A model generated the notes under the pieces. It was not told the origin of the DNA. It was given only the letters and a program-made list of their open reading frames with translations, and searched no databases. Position numbers and translations under genes: made by a program. From Myxococcota bacterium (GTDB lineage Bacteria; Myxococcota_A; UBA796; UBA2385): a stretch of 39,293 nucleotides of DNA. This document shows, piece after piece, positions 8,174 to 15,362 of this stretch (within the stretch, counting starts at the first letter, position 1; each line of letters begins with the position of its first letter). The stretch spans positions 1 to 39,293 of the forward strand of contig JAKLKF010000069.1 of assembly GCA_023150805.1 (NCBI GenBank), in the 5' to 3' direction.

Positions 8174-8433
8174 TCCTCCCCCTCCTCCTCTCCTGCGAGG
8201 GCGAGCACGAGTACATCGAGCAGTCCTGCCGCTTCGACTGGACGGGCGCGCCCTGTTCCACCGCCGACCTCGACCGGGTCCGCTGCGACCCCTGCGGCAA
8301 GGCCTGGGCCTGCCGCGCCCAGGAGCCCGCCGACCCCGAGGCGCCCTGGCCCATCTGGGAGCTGCAGGACTACGCGTGCGGCTGCAAGGAGCGCTTCGGC
8401 GCCTGGTGGGAGGAGGGCGACTGCGCGCAGTAG
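8155..8433 (+). CDS. Small Cys-rich lipoprotein (paralogue B)
   Basis: A 92-residue protein. The GTG at 8155 was chosen because AAGGAG lies five bases upstream and it gives a clean lipoprotein start (PAHLLILPLLLSCEG, lipobox LLSC). An upstream in-frame ATG at 8083 would place 24 Arg-rich residues before the signal. The mature part shares the cysteine layout of the preceding gene: an early Cys with FDW/PDW nearby, then CDPCGKAW, ACGC and GDC close to the end. It ends 45 bases before the next, unrelated secreted-protein gene, which appears to close the cassette. Its composition returns towards the very GC-rich local norm. Confidence 0.7.
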   Translation: MPAHLLILPLLLSCEGEHEYIEQSCRFDWTGAPCSTADLDRVRCDPCGKAWACRAQEPADPEAPWPIWELQDYACGCKERFGAWWEEGDCAQ

Positions 8434-8478
8434 GCCCCACCCCAGCGCCTCCCGGCCGCCCCGGCTACCATCCCCTCG

Positions 8479-9210
8479 ATGCCCGCCGCCCTGCTCCTCG
8501 CCGCCGCCCTCGCACCCCTCGCCATCGCCAGCACGCCGCCCGACCTGGCCGGCCCCTGGGCGCTGGAGATGGCCGTCGTCTCGGCCGCGCGGGTCCCGGT
8601 GGTGGGCGATGTGAAGAGCACCAGCCGCACCTGGATCCTCCTCGAGGTCGGGCCGGACGGGGCCGGCGGGCTGGTCCAGGACCACCGGGTCTGCGCCGCC
8701 GAGGTCAAGGGCGGGCTGGTTCACACCCGGGTGCCCGCCCGCTTCGTCGCCGCCATCCCGCCCAAGCGCTACCCGGTGCGGCTCCTGGCCCAAGGGACCG
8801 GCTGGTCCTTCGCCGCCGACACCGGCGCCTACGCCATGGGCTTCGACACGGCCTGCTCGGCGACCGTGCCGGTCGAGCAGGGCGACCCCTGCGTGCGCGA
8901 CGCCGACGGCGACGGCATCCCGGGGGCCACCATCCACGCCAAGGCGCCGGCCTTCCCCTGGGTCGAGGTCTACATCGCCCAGCGCATGCACCCGCTGCTG
9001 GACGGTGCCGTGGTCAGCCCGGACCGGGTCGAGGGCGGGATCCAGCTCGAGGTGATGGACACCCGCGTGCTGGGGGCCAGCAACCGGCTCTTCGCGTCCT
9101 CGCCCACGGTGACTCCGCTGCCGGCCGAGAGCCGCTTCCAGATGGAGCGGCTGTCGGAGGCCTCCTGCGAGGCGGTGCTGGCGCACTTCGGGGCCGCCGC
9201 GCCGCTCTGA
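8479..9210 (+). CDS. Secreted protein of unknown function
   Basis: A 243-residue protein with an N-terminal signal peptide (MPAALLLAAALAPLAIAS, likely cleaved after an Ala or Ser near residue 18). The segment RDADGDGIPG near residue 140 is a DxDxDG calcium-binding-type loop. The rest is beta-rich by its hydrophobic pattern. Four cysteines in the mature part could form disulfides. No family was recognised. It ends one base before the stop of the convergent selenoprotein gene. It is probably periplasmic or released. Confidence 0.7.
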   Translation: MPAALLLAAALAPLAIASTPPDLAGPWALEMAVVSAARVPVVGDVKSTSRTWILLEVGPDGAGGLVQDHRVCAAEVKGGLVHTRVPARFVAAIPPKRYPVRLLAQGTGWSFAADTGAYAMGFDTACSATVPVEQGDPCVRDADGDGIPGATIHAKAPAFPWVEVYIAQRMHPLLDGAVVSPDRVEGGIQLEVMDTRVLGASNRLFASSPTVTPLPAESRFQMERLSEASCEAVLAHFGAAAPL

Positions 9211-9211
9211 T

Positions 9212-11032
9212 TCACTCCTCCAGCGCCGCCGCGATGGCCAGGTTGACGGCGTCGGCGTCGTACTGGGCGCTCAGGTAGACGATGGTGCCGTCCCGGTCGA
9301 TGACCACCTGCAAGGGGAAGGGCGCGTACGATCCCTGGACGGGGCCGTAGGAGCGGTAGATCTCCTGCTGCGTGTCCAGCAGGCAGGTCGTGCCCACGCC
9401 CAGGTCCTCCAGGAAGTCCCACGCCGTGTCGTAGCTGTCCCCGGCGTTGACCAGCCAGACGTGGACGTCCGGCTCGTCGGCCCAGGTGGCGGCGATGCTG
9501 CTCTCGATGTCTGGAACCTCCAGACCACAGATGGGTCAGAAGGTGGCGAAGTAGGCAAGGAAGGTCACCTCTCCCTCGGGCAGGGTGAAGGTGGACAGGC
9601 TGGGGTCGGGCCAGGAGAAGCCCTGCAGGGAGAATTCCTGGTGGGGCGTGCCGACGGTGGAGGTGGCGGGCACCAGGTCGACCTGGCCGCTGGCCTCGTC
9701 GGGGTCGTCGCTCTGCCAGCCCACCACCACGGCCGCGTCCGGCCCGTCGGAGGAGACCAGGATCGTCTGCACCCCGCCGGGCTCGACCTGGACGGTGGTC
9801 TCGTCCGCGGAGAAGCCCCCGCCCGGCGCGTCCAGGGTGAAGGTCAGCGCGGTGGCGCCGTAGTTGCGCACCTCCAGGCGCTGTGTGCTCTCGCCCTCGG
9901 GGTTGAAGTACAGGGCCTCGGTCACCTCGAGCTCGGGGCCGGCCACGCCGTCCACGCGGCGCATCACGGTCGAGTGGAACCAGTCGGCCACCATGGCCCG
10001 CCCGCCCTCGGCGGCGATGGCGAAGGCGCTCTCGGTGGCGTCCTCGTGGCCCAGGACCAGCGGGCCGTCGGCGGTGAGGCGGGCCAGGGCGACCACGTCC
10101 CAGGCCGCGACCCACAGGTGCTCGCCGTCCAGCGCGACGCCGGTAGCGGCGCCGGGCACGGGGAACCAGCCGGACGCGGCCAGGCCCTGGTCGGACCAGG
10201 AGAAGACCTGCGCGCCGCTGCCGCCCAGGCCGACCGCCAGCCAGCTCTCGGACAGGGCGACGTCGTGCCCGCCCGCGATCAGCGCGGCCTGCTGGAGCAG
10301 GGTGGGCGCCGCCGGGTCGGCGATGTCCCAGAGCTGCACGGTCTCGCCGTCCACCACCGCCATCCGGTCGCCAGCGATGTCGACGGCGGTGACGTCGTCG
10401 CCGTCCAGGACGGTGAGCGGCGCGCTGTCACCGGACAGGACCGCGGCCGGGTCGTACAGCCAGGTGCCCTCGGCGCCCCAGGCGATGGCGACGGCCGCCT
10501 CGGTCGCGGCGACGTCGTAGGTCCAGCCGCTGCCGCCCATGACCAACGGGCCCGGGACCGGCGAGAGCGGGTCCTGCATGTCGATGGAGTAGAAGCCGCG
10601 GTCGCCGGTGATGACCCAGGCGGTGCCGCCGGCGGCGTCCACCCGGGTGGAGCGCTCGCCCTGTCGCGCGAGCAGCCAGGAGCCGTCGTCCCGGTCGGCC
10701 ACGGCGTAGCCCATGACGCCCACCAGCAGGGCGTGGTCCGGGTCCAGCACGACCGCGCCGGTGAACTCGCTGAACAGGGCCTGCGGGTCGTAGTAGCTGC
10801 CGTCGGTCCGGATCGGGTCGCCCAGCTCCAGCTCGCCCAGGGTCGGCCCCGTGCCGCCGTCCGCGCCGCCGTCCCCGACGCCGTCCCCGCCGCCACCGGT
10901 GGCCGAGGAGCTGCACTCCCCCTCGGCGTTGCGGGTCGTGCCCGGCGGGCAGTCCTCCGTGGTGCAGGAGAGCGCGGTGCAGGAGAGCAGGGGGGACAGG
11001 CGGAGGAGCAGCAGGGCGAGGGGGCGGGACAC
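9212..11032 (-). CDS. Probable selenoprotein: lipoprotein with propeller-like region, Ig-like region and C-terminal UxxC redoxin domain (in-frame TGA = Sec499)
   Basis: A single frame runs from a GTG start at 11032 (GGAGG five bases upstream) to a TGA at 9212, broken only by TGA at 9538-9536. Read through, it gives 606 residues. It has a lipoprotein signal (SPLLSC or TALSC), a Gly/Asp-rich linker, and a beta-propeller-like region ~65-330 with LVIVD-type phrases such as VQLWDIADPAAPTLL. An Ig-like domain (~340-435) follows, then a thioredoxin-fold domain (~440-606). The TGA falls in LAYFATF-U-PIC-GLEVPDIE, exactly where redoxins carry the first Cys of CxxC; Cys502 is the partner. After the TGA the frame keeps normal codon use and the redoxin features, including the cis-Pro region APFPLQVVIDRDGTIVY. 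A SECIS-like hairpin follows the TGA. It is probably an anchored periplasmic thiol-selenol oxidoreductase. A truncated 498-residue protein is the alternative if the genome lacks Sec machinery. Confidence 0.85.
9509..9538 (-). promoter_or_regulatory. Candidate bacterial SECIS element and UGA selenocysteine codon
   Basis: On the minus strand, UGA (9538-9536) is followed by 10 bases, then a perfect 6-bp stem GUCUGG/CCAGAC closing the five-base loop AGGUU. The loop carries the GGU seen in the SelB-binding loop of E. coli fdhF. GGU lies 18-20 bases after the UGA, close to the fdhF spacing. The stem and loop are also coding sequence, as expected for a bacterial SECIS. Confidence 0.75.
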
Positions 11033-11081
11033 GGGGCCTCCAGGCGGGGGACGAGGGGCGGGCGAGCGGGGAGCCGGGCCG

Positions 11082-12005
11082 TCAGGGTCCCAGTCCCTGG
11101 TCCGCCGCGATCGTTACACCGCTGGTGCCGAGCACCACCGCCTGCGCGCCCGCGGCCGCGTTGCCCAGCCCGCCCAGCGCGGCGGCGTCGACGCCGGAGG
11201 CCTGGTTTCCCTGGCCACCCAGCACCACGCTGGCGCCGCCCACGGCCATGTTGTCCCGGCCGCCGGCCACCGCCGCCCAGGTGCCGGTCGCGTCGTTGCT
11301 GCTGCCGCCGGCCACCGCGGCGGCCTCGCCCGAGGCCAGGTTGAGCGCCCCGCCGGCCACCGTCGAGAAGCGCCCGGTCGCCTGGTTGGCGTTGCCGCCC
11401 AGCACGACGGCGTCCTCCTCGCCCGCCAGGTTGCCGATGCCGCCGACCACGACCGACCGGGTCCCGTCGGCGGCGTTCGCCTCGCCGCCCAGCACGCTGG
11501 CGTATGCCCCGCTGGCGCGGCTGCTCCAGCCGGCGACGATGCCGCCCCAGCCCGTCCAGTCGTGCTCGTCGCCGATGACCAGGTAGTGGCTGCCGGTGCG
11601 GGCGTCGTCGCCCAGCGCGTCGGCGGCGTAGCCGATGACCAGGTTGCCCAGGCCGTTCGCCGAGTCCGTGCGGCCGGCCCCGCTGCGCAGGTGCAGGTTG
11701 ACCCCCTCGAAGATCACGTCGGTGCCCTGCACCTCGACGACGGCCAGCAGGTCGCCCAGCCCCTCGGTGGCCGCCTGCAACTCCTCCACCTGGGCCTGCG
11801 TCACCCCGGCGTCGAACTCCAGCGCCTGCAGGCGCGCCTCGTGCTCCTCCAGCGTCGTAGGGTCCGCCGCCTCCAGCGCCTCGACCCGGGCCTCCAGCGC
11901 GCCGACCTGGGCCCGCAGCGCCGCCACCTCCGCGGCCAGCGCGGCGGCCTCCGCGTCGTCGGCGTCGTCGGCCTGGCCGCAGGCCAGCAGCAGGAACCAG
12001 GGCAT
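11082..12005 (-). CDS. Lipoprotein with coiled coil and YadA-like left-handed beta-roll repeats
   Basis: A 307-residue protein. MPWFLLLACGQ is a short lipobox signal, with AGGAGG well placed before the ATG. Residues ~14-75 form an Ala/Glu/Leu heptad coiled coil. After a short linker, residues ~110-300 are a beta-roll rich in GG and N/A. At least seven exact 15-residue units are visible, of the form xVVxGGxxNxAxGxx (for example VVLGGNANQATGRFS, TVAGGALNLASGEAA). The head domains of trimeric autotransporter adhesins such as YadA have such repeats. Here there is no C-terminal membrane anchor: the lipid does the anchoring, and the coiled coil would trimerise. It lies 49 bases upstream of the selenoprotein gene on the same strand, so the two may be co-transcribed. 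A surface adhesin or structural role is inferred. Confidence 0.8.
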   Translation of the reverse strand: MPWFLLLACGQADDADDAEAAALAAEVAALRAQVGALEARVEALEAADPTTLEEHEARLQALEFDAGVTQAQVEELQAATEGLGDLLAVVEVQGTDVIFEGVNLHLRSGAGRTDSANGLGNLVIGYAADALGDDARTGSHYLVIGDEHDWTGWGGIVAGWSSRASGAYASVLGGEANAADGTRSVVVGGIGNLAGEEDAVVLGGNANQATGRFSTVAGGALNLASGEAAAVAGGSSNDATGTWAAVAGGRDNMAVGGASVVLGGQGNQASGVDAAALGGLGNAAAGAQAVVLGTSGVTIAADQGLGP

Positions 12006-12104
12006 CGGGGCACCTCCTGGGGCCAAGGTAGCAGCGTGGCCCCGGCTCTGGCCGTCATCCGTCAGCGGCGGGGCTATGCTGCGCCGACCTGCCCCGGAGC
12101 CGCC

Positions 12105-13736
12105 ATGCTGAGCCCCCTGTTCGCCCTGTCCCTGACCCTGCTCGCCTGCGGCGACAAGGACGGCGACGACACCGCCACCACGCCCGGCGACGACACCGGC
12201 ACGCCGGGCACCACGCCGAACACCGAGCCCTGCGACGACGGCCTGGCCCGTCGCACCTGGACCGACGCCGAGGACAGCGAGGCCCTGTTCGCCACCGCCG
12301 CCGACCTCACCATCGAGACCGACGTGGGGGACGTCGTGCTCTCGGAGATCTGGGACGGCTGCGACGTCTTCCTCTTCCTGCAGGACGAGCCCGCCCAGGC
12401 CGACGCCGACCAGTGGCCCAAGCACCTGTGGGAGCGCGACGTCGACGACCTCTTCGCGGCCCTGCCGCCCAACACCGTGCTCTTCCTGGGCTCCAACGAG
12501 AACACCGAGGACGCGCGCGCCGAGGCGCTCGAGCTGATGTGGGACGAGGTCGACGACGTGCTCGACGACATGTCGGACGAGGACCGCGCCTGGTGGGAGA
12601 GCCGCATCTACTGGATCGACGGCCGCTACCAGTCCCAGGACGGCTGGCTGGGCGACACCATCGACAACCCCGGCTGGGGAACGGTCCTCGATCGCAACCA
12701 GCAGATCCGCTACGTCGGCAGCTACGCCGACCCCGGCCGCTACCTCAGCAGCGCCGGCTGGTTCGAGCCCAACGTGTCCATGGCCGCCAACGAGGCGGTC
12801 TACGCCAACTACCTGGCCCAGCGCGACGCGCGCCTGGCCGCCGACGGCGCGACGGTGGTCACCGTCTGGGACGAGACCGTGATGGCCGACCCGCACTGGG
12901 CCGGCACGCGGACCTACGTCGACGTCGAGCTGCCCGACGCCGCCACCATGGCCGGCTTCGACACGCTGGAGTTCGACCTGACCATGAACTGCGACGGCGA
13001 CGGCGAGTACGGCACCTGCCCGGCCTGGGACTACCTGGTCTACCTCTACCTGTGCGACGAGGACGACCCGGACTCCTGCAACACCGAGTTCGGCCGCTGG
13101 ATCACGACCTACCACCGGGCCGGCCGCTTCGTGCACGACGCCAGCGCGCTGCTTCCGCTCATCCAGTCCGGCGGCACGCGTCGCCTGGCCTTCTACACGA
13201 CCCAGACCTACGTCATCAGCCTGGACCTGCGCCTGTCCAACCAGGGCAAGGAGACCCGGCCGACCCAGGCGACCTGGCTGTTCGGCGGCGGCGCCTTCGA
13301 CGTCAACTACAACTCGCTCTTCGAGCCGGTGGAGGTCGAGATCCCGGCCGGCGCCACCAAGGTCGAGCTGGCCACCGTCATCAGCGGCCACGGCCAGGTC
13401 AGCCCCGGCACCTGCGCCGAGTTCTGCAACACCGAGCACCACTTCTATGTCAACGGCACCGACAACGTGCGCGAGCTGGACAACGCCGGCACCGAGTTCG
13501 GCTGCATGGACATGGTGGACGAGGGGGTCATCCCCAACCAGTACGGCACCTGGTGGTATGGCCGCAGCGGCTGGTGCCCGGGCTGGCAGGTGCCGGTCGT
13601 CACCATCGACGTCACCGACCAGGTCACCCCCGGGCAGGTCGCCACCTTCGACTACGAGGGCTTCCGCAACGGCGAGCCCTACGAGACCGGCGGGGCGAAC
13701 ATCGTGATGAGCTCGTGGGTGGTCAGCCACGAGTAG
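12105..13736 (+). CDS. Lipoprotein with peptide-N-glycosidase F-like C-terminal domain
   Basis: A 543-residue protein. MLSPLFALSLTLLACGDKD is a lipobox signal (Cys15), followed by a low-complexity Asp/Thr/Gly/Pro linker. Residues ~45-280 are an unrecognised acidic region. From ~280 the sequence follows PNGase F: TMNCDGDGEYGTCPAWDYL, ISGHGQVSPGTCAEFCNTEH (region of the catalytic Glu), HFYVNGT, and NQYGTWWYGRSGWCPGWQV. PNGase F cleaves the bond between Asn and N-glycans. Related lipoproteins in myxobacteria and Bacteroidetes are often annotated as PNGase F-like, and activity is not assured. Here it would sit on the cell surface or in the periplasm and could act on foreign glycoproteins. It diverges from the beta-roll lipoprotein with a 99-base shared upstream region. 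Confidence 0.82.
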   Translation: MLSPLFALSLTLLACGDKDGDDTATTPGDDTGTPGTTPNTEPCDDGLARRTWTDAEDSEALFATAADLTIETDVGDVVLSEIWDGCDVFLFLQDEPAQADADQWPKHLWERDVDDLFAALPPNTVLFLGSNENTEDARAEALELMWDEVDDVLDDMSDEDRAWWESRIYWIDGRYQSQDGWLGDTIDNPGWGTVLDRNQQIRYVGSYADPGRYLSSAGWFEPNVSMAANEAVYANYLAQRDARLAADGATVVTVWDETVMADPHWAGTRTYVDVELPDAATMAGFDTLEFDLTMNCDGDGEYGTCPAWDYLVYLYLCDEDDPDSCNTEFGRWITTYHRAGRFVHDASALLPLIQSGGTRRLAFYTTQTYVISLDLRLSNQGKETRPTQATWLFGGGAFDVNYNSLFEPVEVEIPAGATKVELATVISGHGQVSPGTCAEFCNTEHHFYVNGTDNVRELDNAGTEFGCMDMVDEGVIPNQYGTWWYGRSGWCPGWQVPVVTIDVTDQVTPGQVATFDYEGFRNGEPYETGGANIVMSSWVVSHE

Positions 13737-13798
13737 GCGCGTGGCGCGCGGCGGCGCGGGCGGCTAGCCAGAGGGCCCCTTCGCCCGTGGAGCCTGCC

Positions 13799-14233
13799 AT
13801 GCCCGCCCCCTACGCCCTCGCCACCTCCCTGGACCAGGTCGACGACGCCGTGTGGGGCAAGGTGCGCGAGGCCTTCGCCGAGGCCCTGGGCCTGGACGAG
13901 GAGGAGGTGCTCTTCGAGGCGCGCATCATCGGCGAGCTGGGGGCCGAGAGCCTGGACTTCCTGGACATCGCCTTCCGGCTGGAGCGGGCCTTCGACATCA
14001 AGATCCCCCGCGGCGGCATCGAGCAGTCCGCCCGCGAGGGGGCCGGCGCCGAGGAGTACGAGAAGGACGGCGTGCTGACGCAGAAGGCGCTCGACCTGCT
14101 GGCCCAGGCCATGCCCGAGGTGCCGCGCGAGGAGATCGCCCCCGGCCTGAAGGCGACCCAGGTGCCCGAGCTGTTCCGGGTGGGCACCTTCTACAACCTG
14201 GTCGTGCACCTGCTCAACCTGAAGGCGGCTTGA
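13799..14233 (+). CDS. Acyl carrier protein (extended, 144 residues)
   Basis: The motif IGELGAESLDFLDIAFRLE contains the Ser (residue 51) that would carry the 4'-phosphopantetheine arm. The usual DSL is ESL here, as in several dedicated ACPs. Helix I (VWGKVREAFAEALGLDEEEV) and the basic FDIKIPRGG segment fit the fold. A ~45-residue insertion before the last helix makes it nearly twice the usual ~80 residues. The next gene starts inside its stop codon (TTGA), and that product resembles acyl-ACP reductase. The pair therefore looks like a dedicated fatty-acyl reduction module. Confidence 0.85.
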   Translation: MPAPYALATSLDQVDDAVWGKVREAFAEALGLDEEEVLFEARIIGELGAESLDFLDIAFRLERAFDIKIPRGGIEQSAREGAGAEEYEKDGVLTQKALDLLAQAMPEVPREEIAPGLKATQVPELFRVGTFYNLVVHLLNLKAA

Positions 14234-15225
14234 GCCGACGCGCTCGGGGGGAGGGGCGCTTCGCCTTCCTGGTCCACCCCCTCAGCCCGGCCCACCGGCG
14301 GCTGCTGGGCGTGCGGTGGGTCGACCCGCCGATGGCGCTGGGGCTGGACCGGGGCCTCGGGCTGACGGACGTGGGGCCCATCGCCCAGGTGGGCCTGCCC
14401 GGCGTGGCGATGGGCACGGTGCTCAGCATCGCGCTGGACCCCGCGCAGATGGTGGCCGAGCCCATGGACGCGCTGGTGCGCATGTGGCGGGCGGCGCAGC
14501 TCTGCCCCCAGGCCGGGGCGGTGGGCCTGGGCAGCCTGTGCGCGGTGGTGGCGGGCCGGGGCGAGGAGTTGGCCGCGCGGCTGCCGGTGCCCGTGACGAC
14601 CGGCGGCGCGGCGACCGCCTGGGCCCTGCACCGCAACACGAGGGCGGCGCTCGCCGCGGTGGGCCGGCCGCGGGGGCCGGTCGCCGTCATCGGCAGCAGT
14701 GGGCCGGTGGGGCGCGCGGTGGCGGCGCTGCTGGCGGGTGAGGGGGTGGCCGTGGTCGTCGACGGCAAGCGCGGCGGCAAGGGCCTGGACGTGCGGGTGG
14801 CCGAGGGGGCCGACGACGCGGCCCGGGGCTGCCCGGTGGTCGTCGGCGCCGGGCCCACCGGGGGCAGCCTGTCCCCCGGGGCGCTGGCCGCCGGGGCGCT
14901 GCTGGTCGACGTCGCGCTGCCGGGGACCCTGTCGGGGCCCGCGCCCGCGGGCTGCACCGTGCTGGCCGGCGAGGCCGTGCTGCCGCCCCCGGGCTGGTCG
15001 CGGCGGGGCTGGGGCCGCCTCTTCCACCTCTTCGCCGGCTACGGCCCCCGCCAGGTCTTCGCCTGCCTGGTCGAGCCCCTGGTCCTCGTCGCCGCCGGGC
15101 GCGACCGCCCCTACGCGCTGGGGCGGAGGCTGGAGATCGACGACATCGCCGACCTGGGCGCGCGGGCCGAGGCCCTGGGCTTCCAGCCCCGGCTGGCCCG
15201 CGGCTGGCGCGGGTGGCGGGGGTAG
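14230..15225 (+). CDS. Acyl-ACP reductase-like protein (aldehyde-forming, AAR-type)
   Basis: A 331-residue protein. The TTG start overlaps the ACP stop (TTGA); the next candidate start would remove the conserved FAFLVHPLSPAHRRLLG opening. The layout follows cyanobacterial long-chain acyl-ACP reductase (about 340 residues). An N-terminal substrate domain is followed by a Rossmann motif VAVIGSSGPVGRAVAALL (Gly155 onward; GATGDIG in AAR). A C-terminal VFACLVEPLVL provides the likely acyl-accepting Cys279 (FxACMAE in AAR). AAR reduces acyl-ACP to a fatty aldehyde with NADPH. A dedicated ACP next door supports this. Remote similarity to shikimate dehydrogenase-type folds is the alternative. The product could feed wax, alkane or ether-lipid synthesis (inference). 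Confidence 0.7.
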   Translation: MSRRARGEGRFAFLVHPLSPAHRRLLGVRWVDPPMALGLDRGLGLTDVGPIAQVGLPGVAMGTVLSIALDPAQMVAEPMDALVRMWRAAQLCPQAGAVGLGSLCAVVAGRGEELAARLPVPVTTGGAATAWALHRNTRAALAAVGRPRGPVAVIGSSGPVGRAVAALLAGEGVAVVVDGKRGGKGLDVRVAEGADDAARGCPVVVGAGPTGGSLSPGALAAGALLVDVALPGTLSGPAPAGCTVLAGEAVLPPPGWSRRGWGRLFHLFAGYGPRQVFACLVEPLVLVAAGRDRPYALGRRLEIDDIADLGARAEALGFQPRLARGWRGWRG

Positions 15226-15362
15226 GGGCGCCGGGAGCGCGGGGCCGCGCCGATCGGGGTCGAGCCGGCACCTGCTTCCCGCTTCGCGGCACCCACCTCG
15301 CCCGCCTCGCCGGGCCTCCCCGGCCCCTCCCGTGCTACGCCTCCCGCCCACCGGAGGACTCC

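Noticed and set aside
9212..9397. A separate 61-residue gene starting at an internal ATG downstream of the TGA
   Set aside because: It is only the tail of the redoxin domain, in the same frame as the upstream lipoprotein; the UxxC motif and SECIS-like hairpin explain the TGA better.
9461..11344. Long open frame opposite the selenoprotein gene
   Set aside because: Frames opposite GC-rich genes stay open by codon bias; the translation is low-complexity with no domain.
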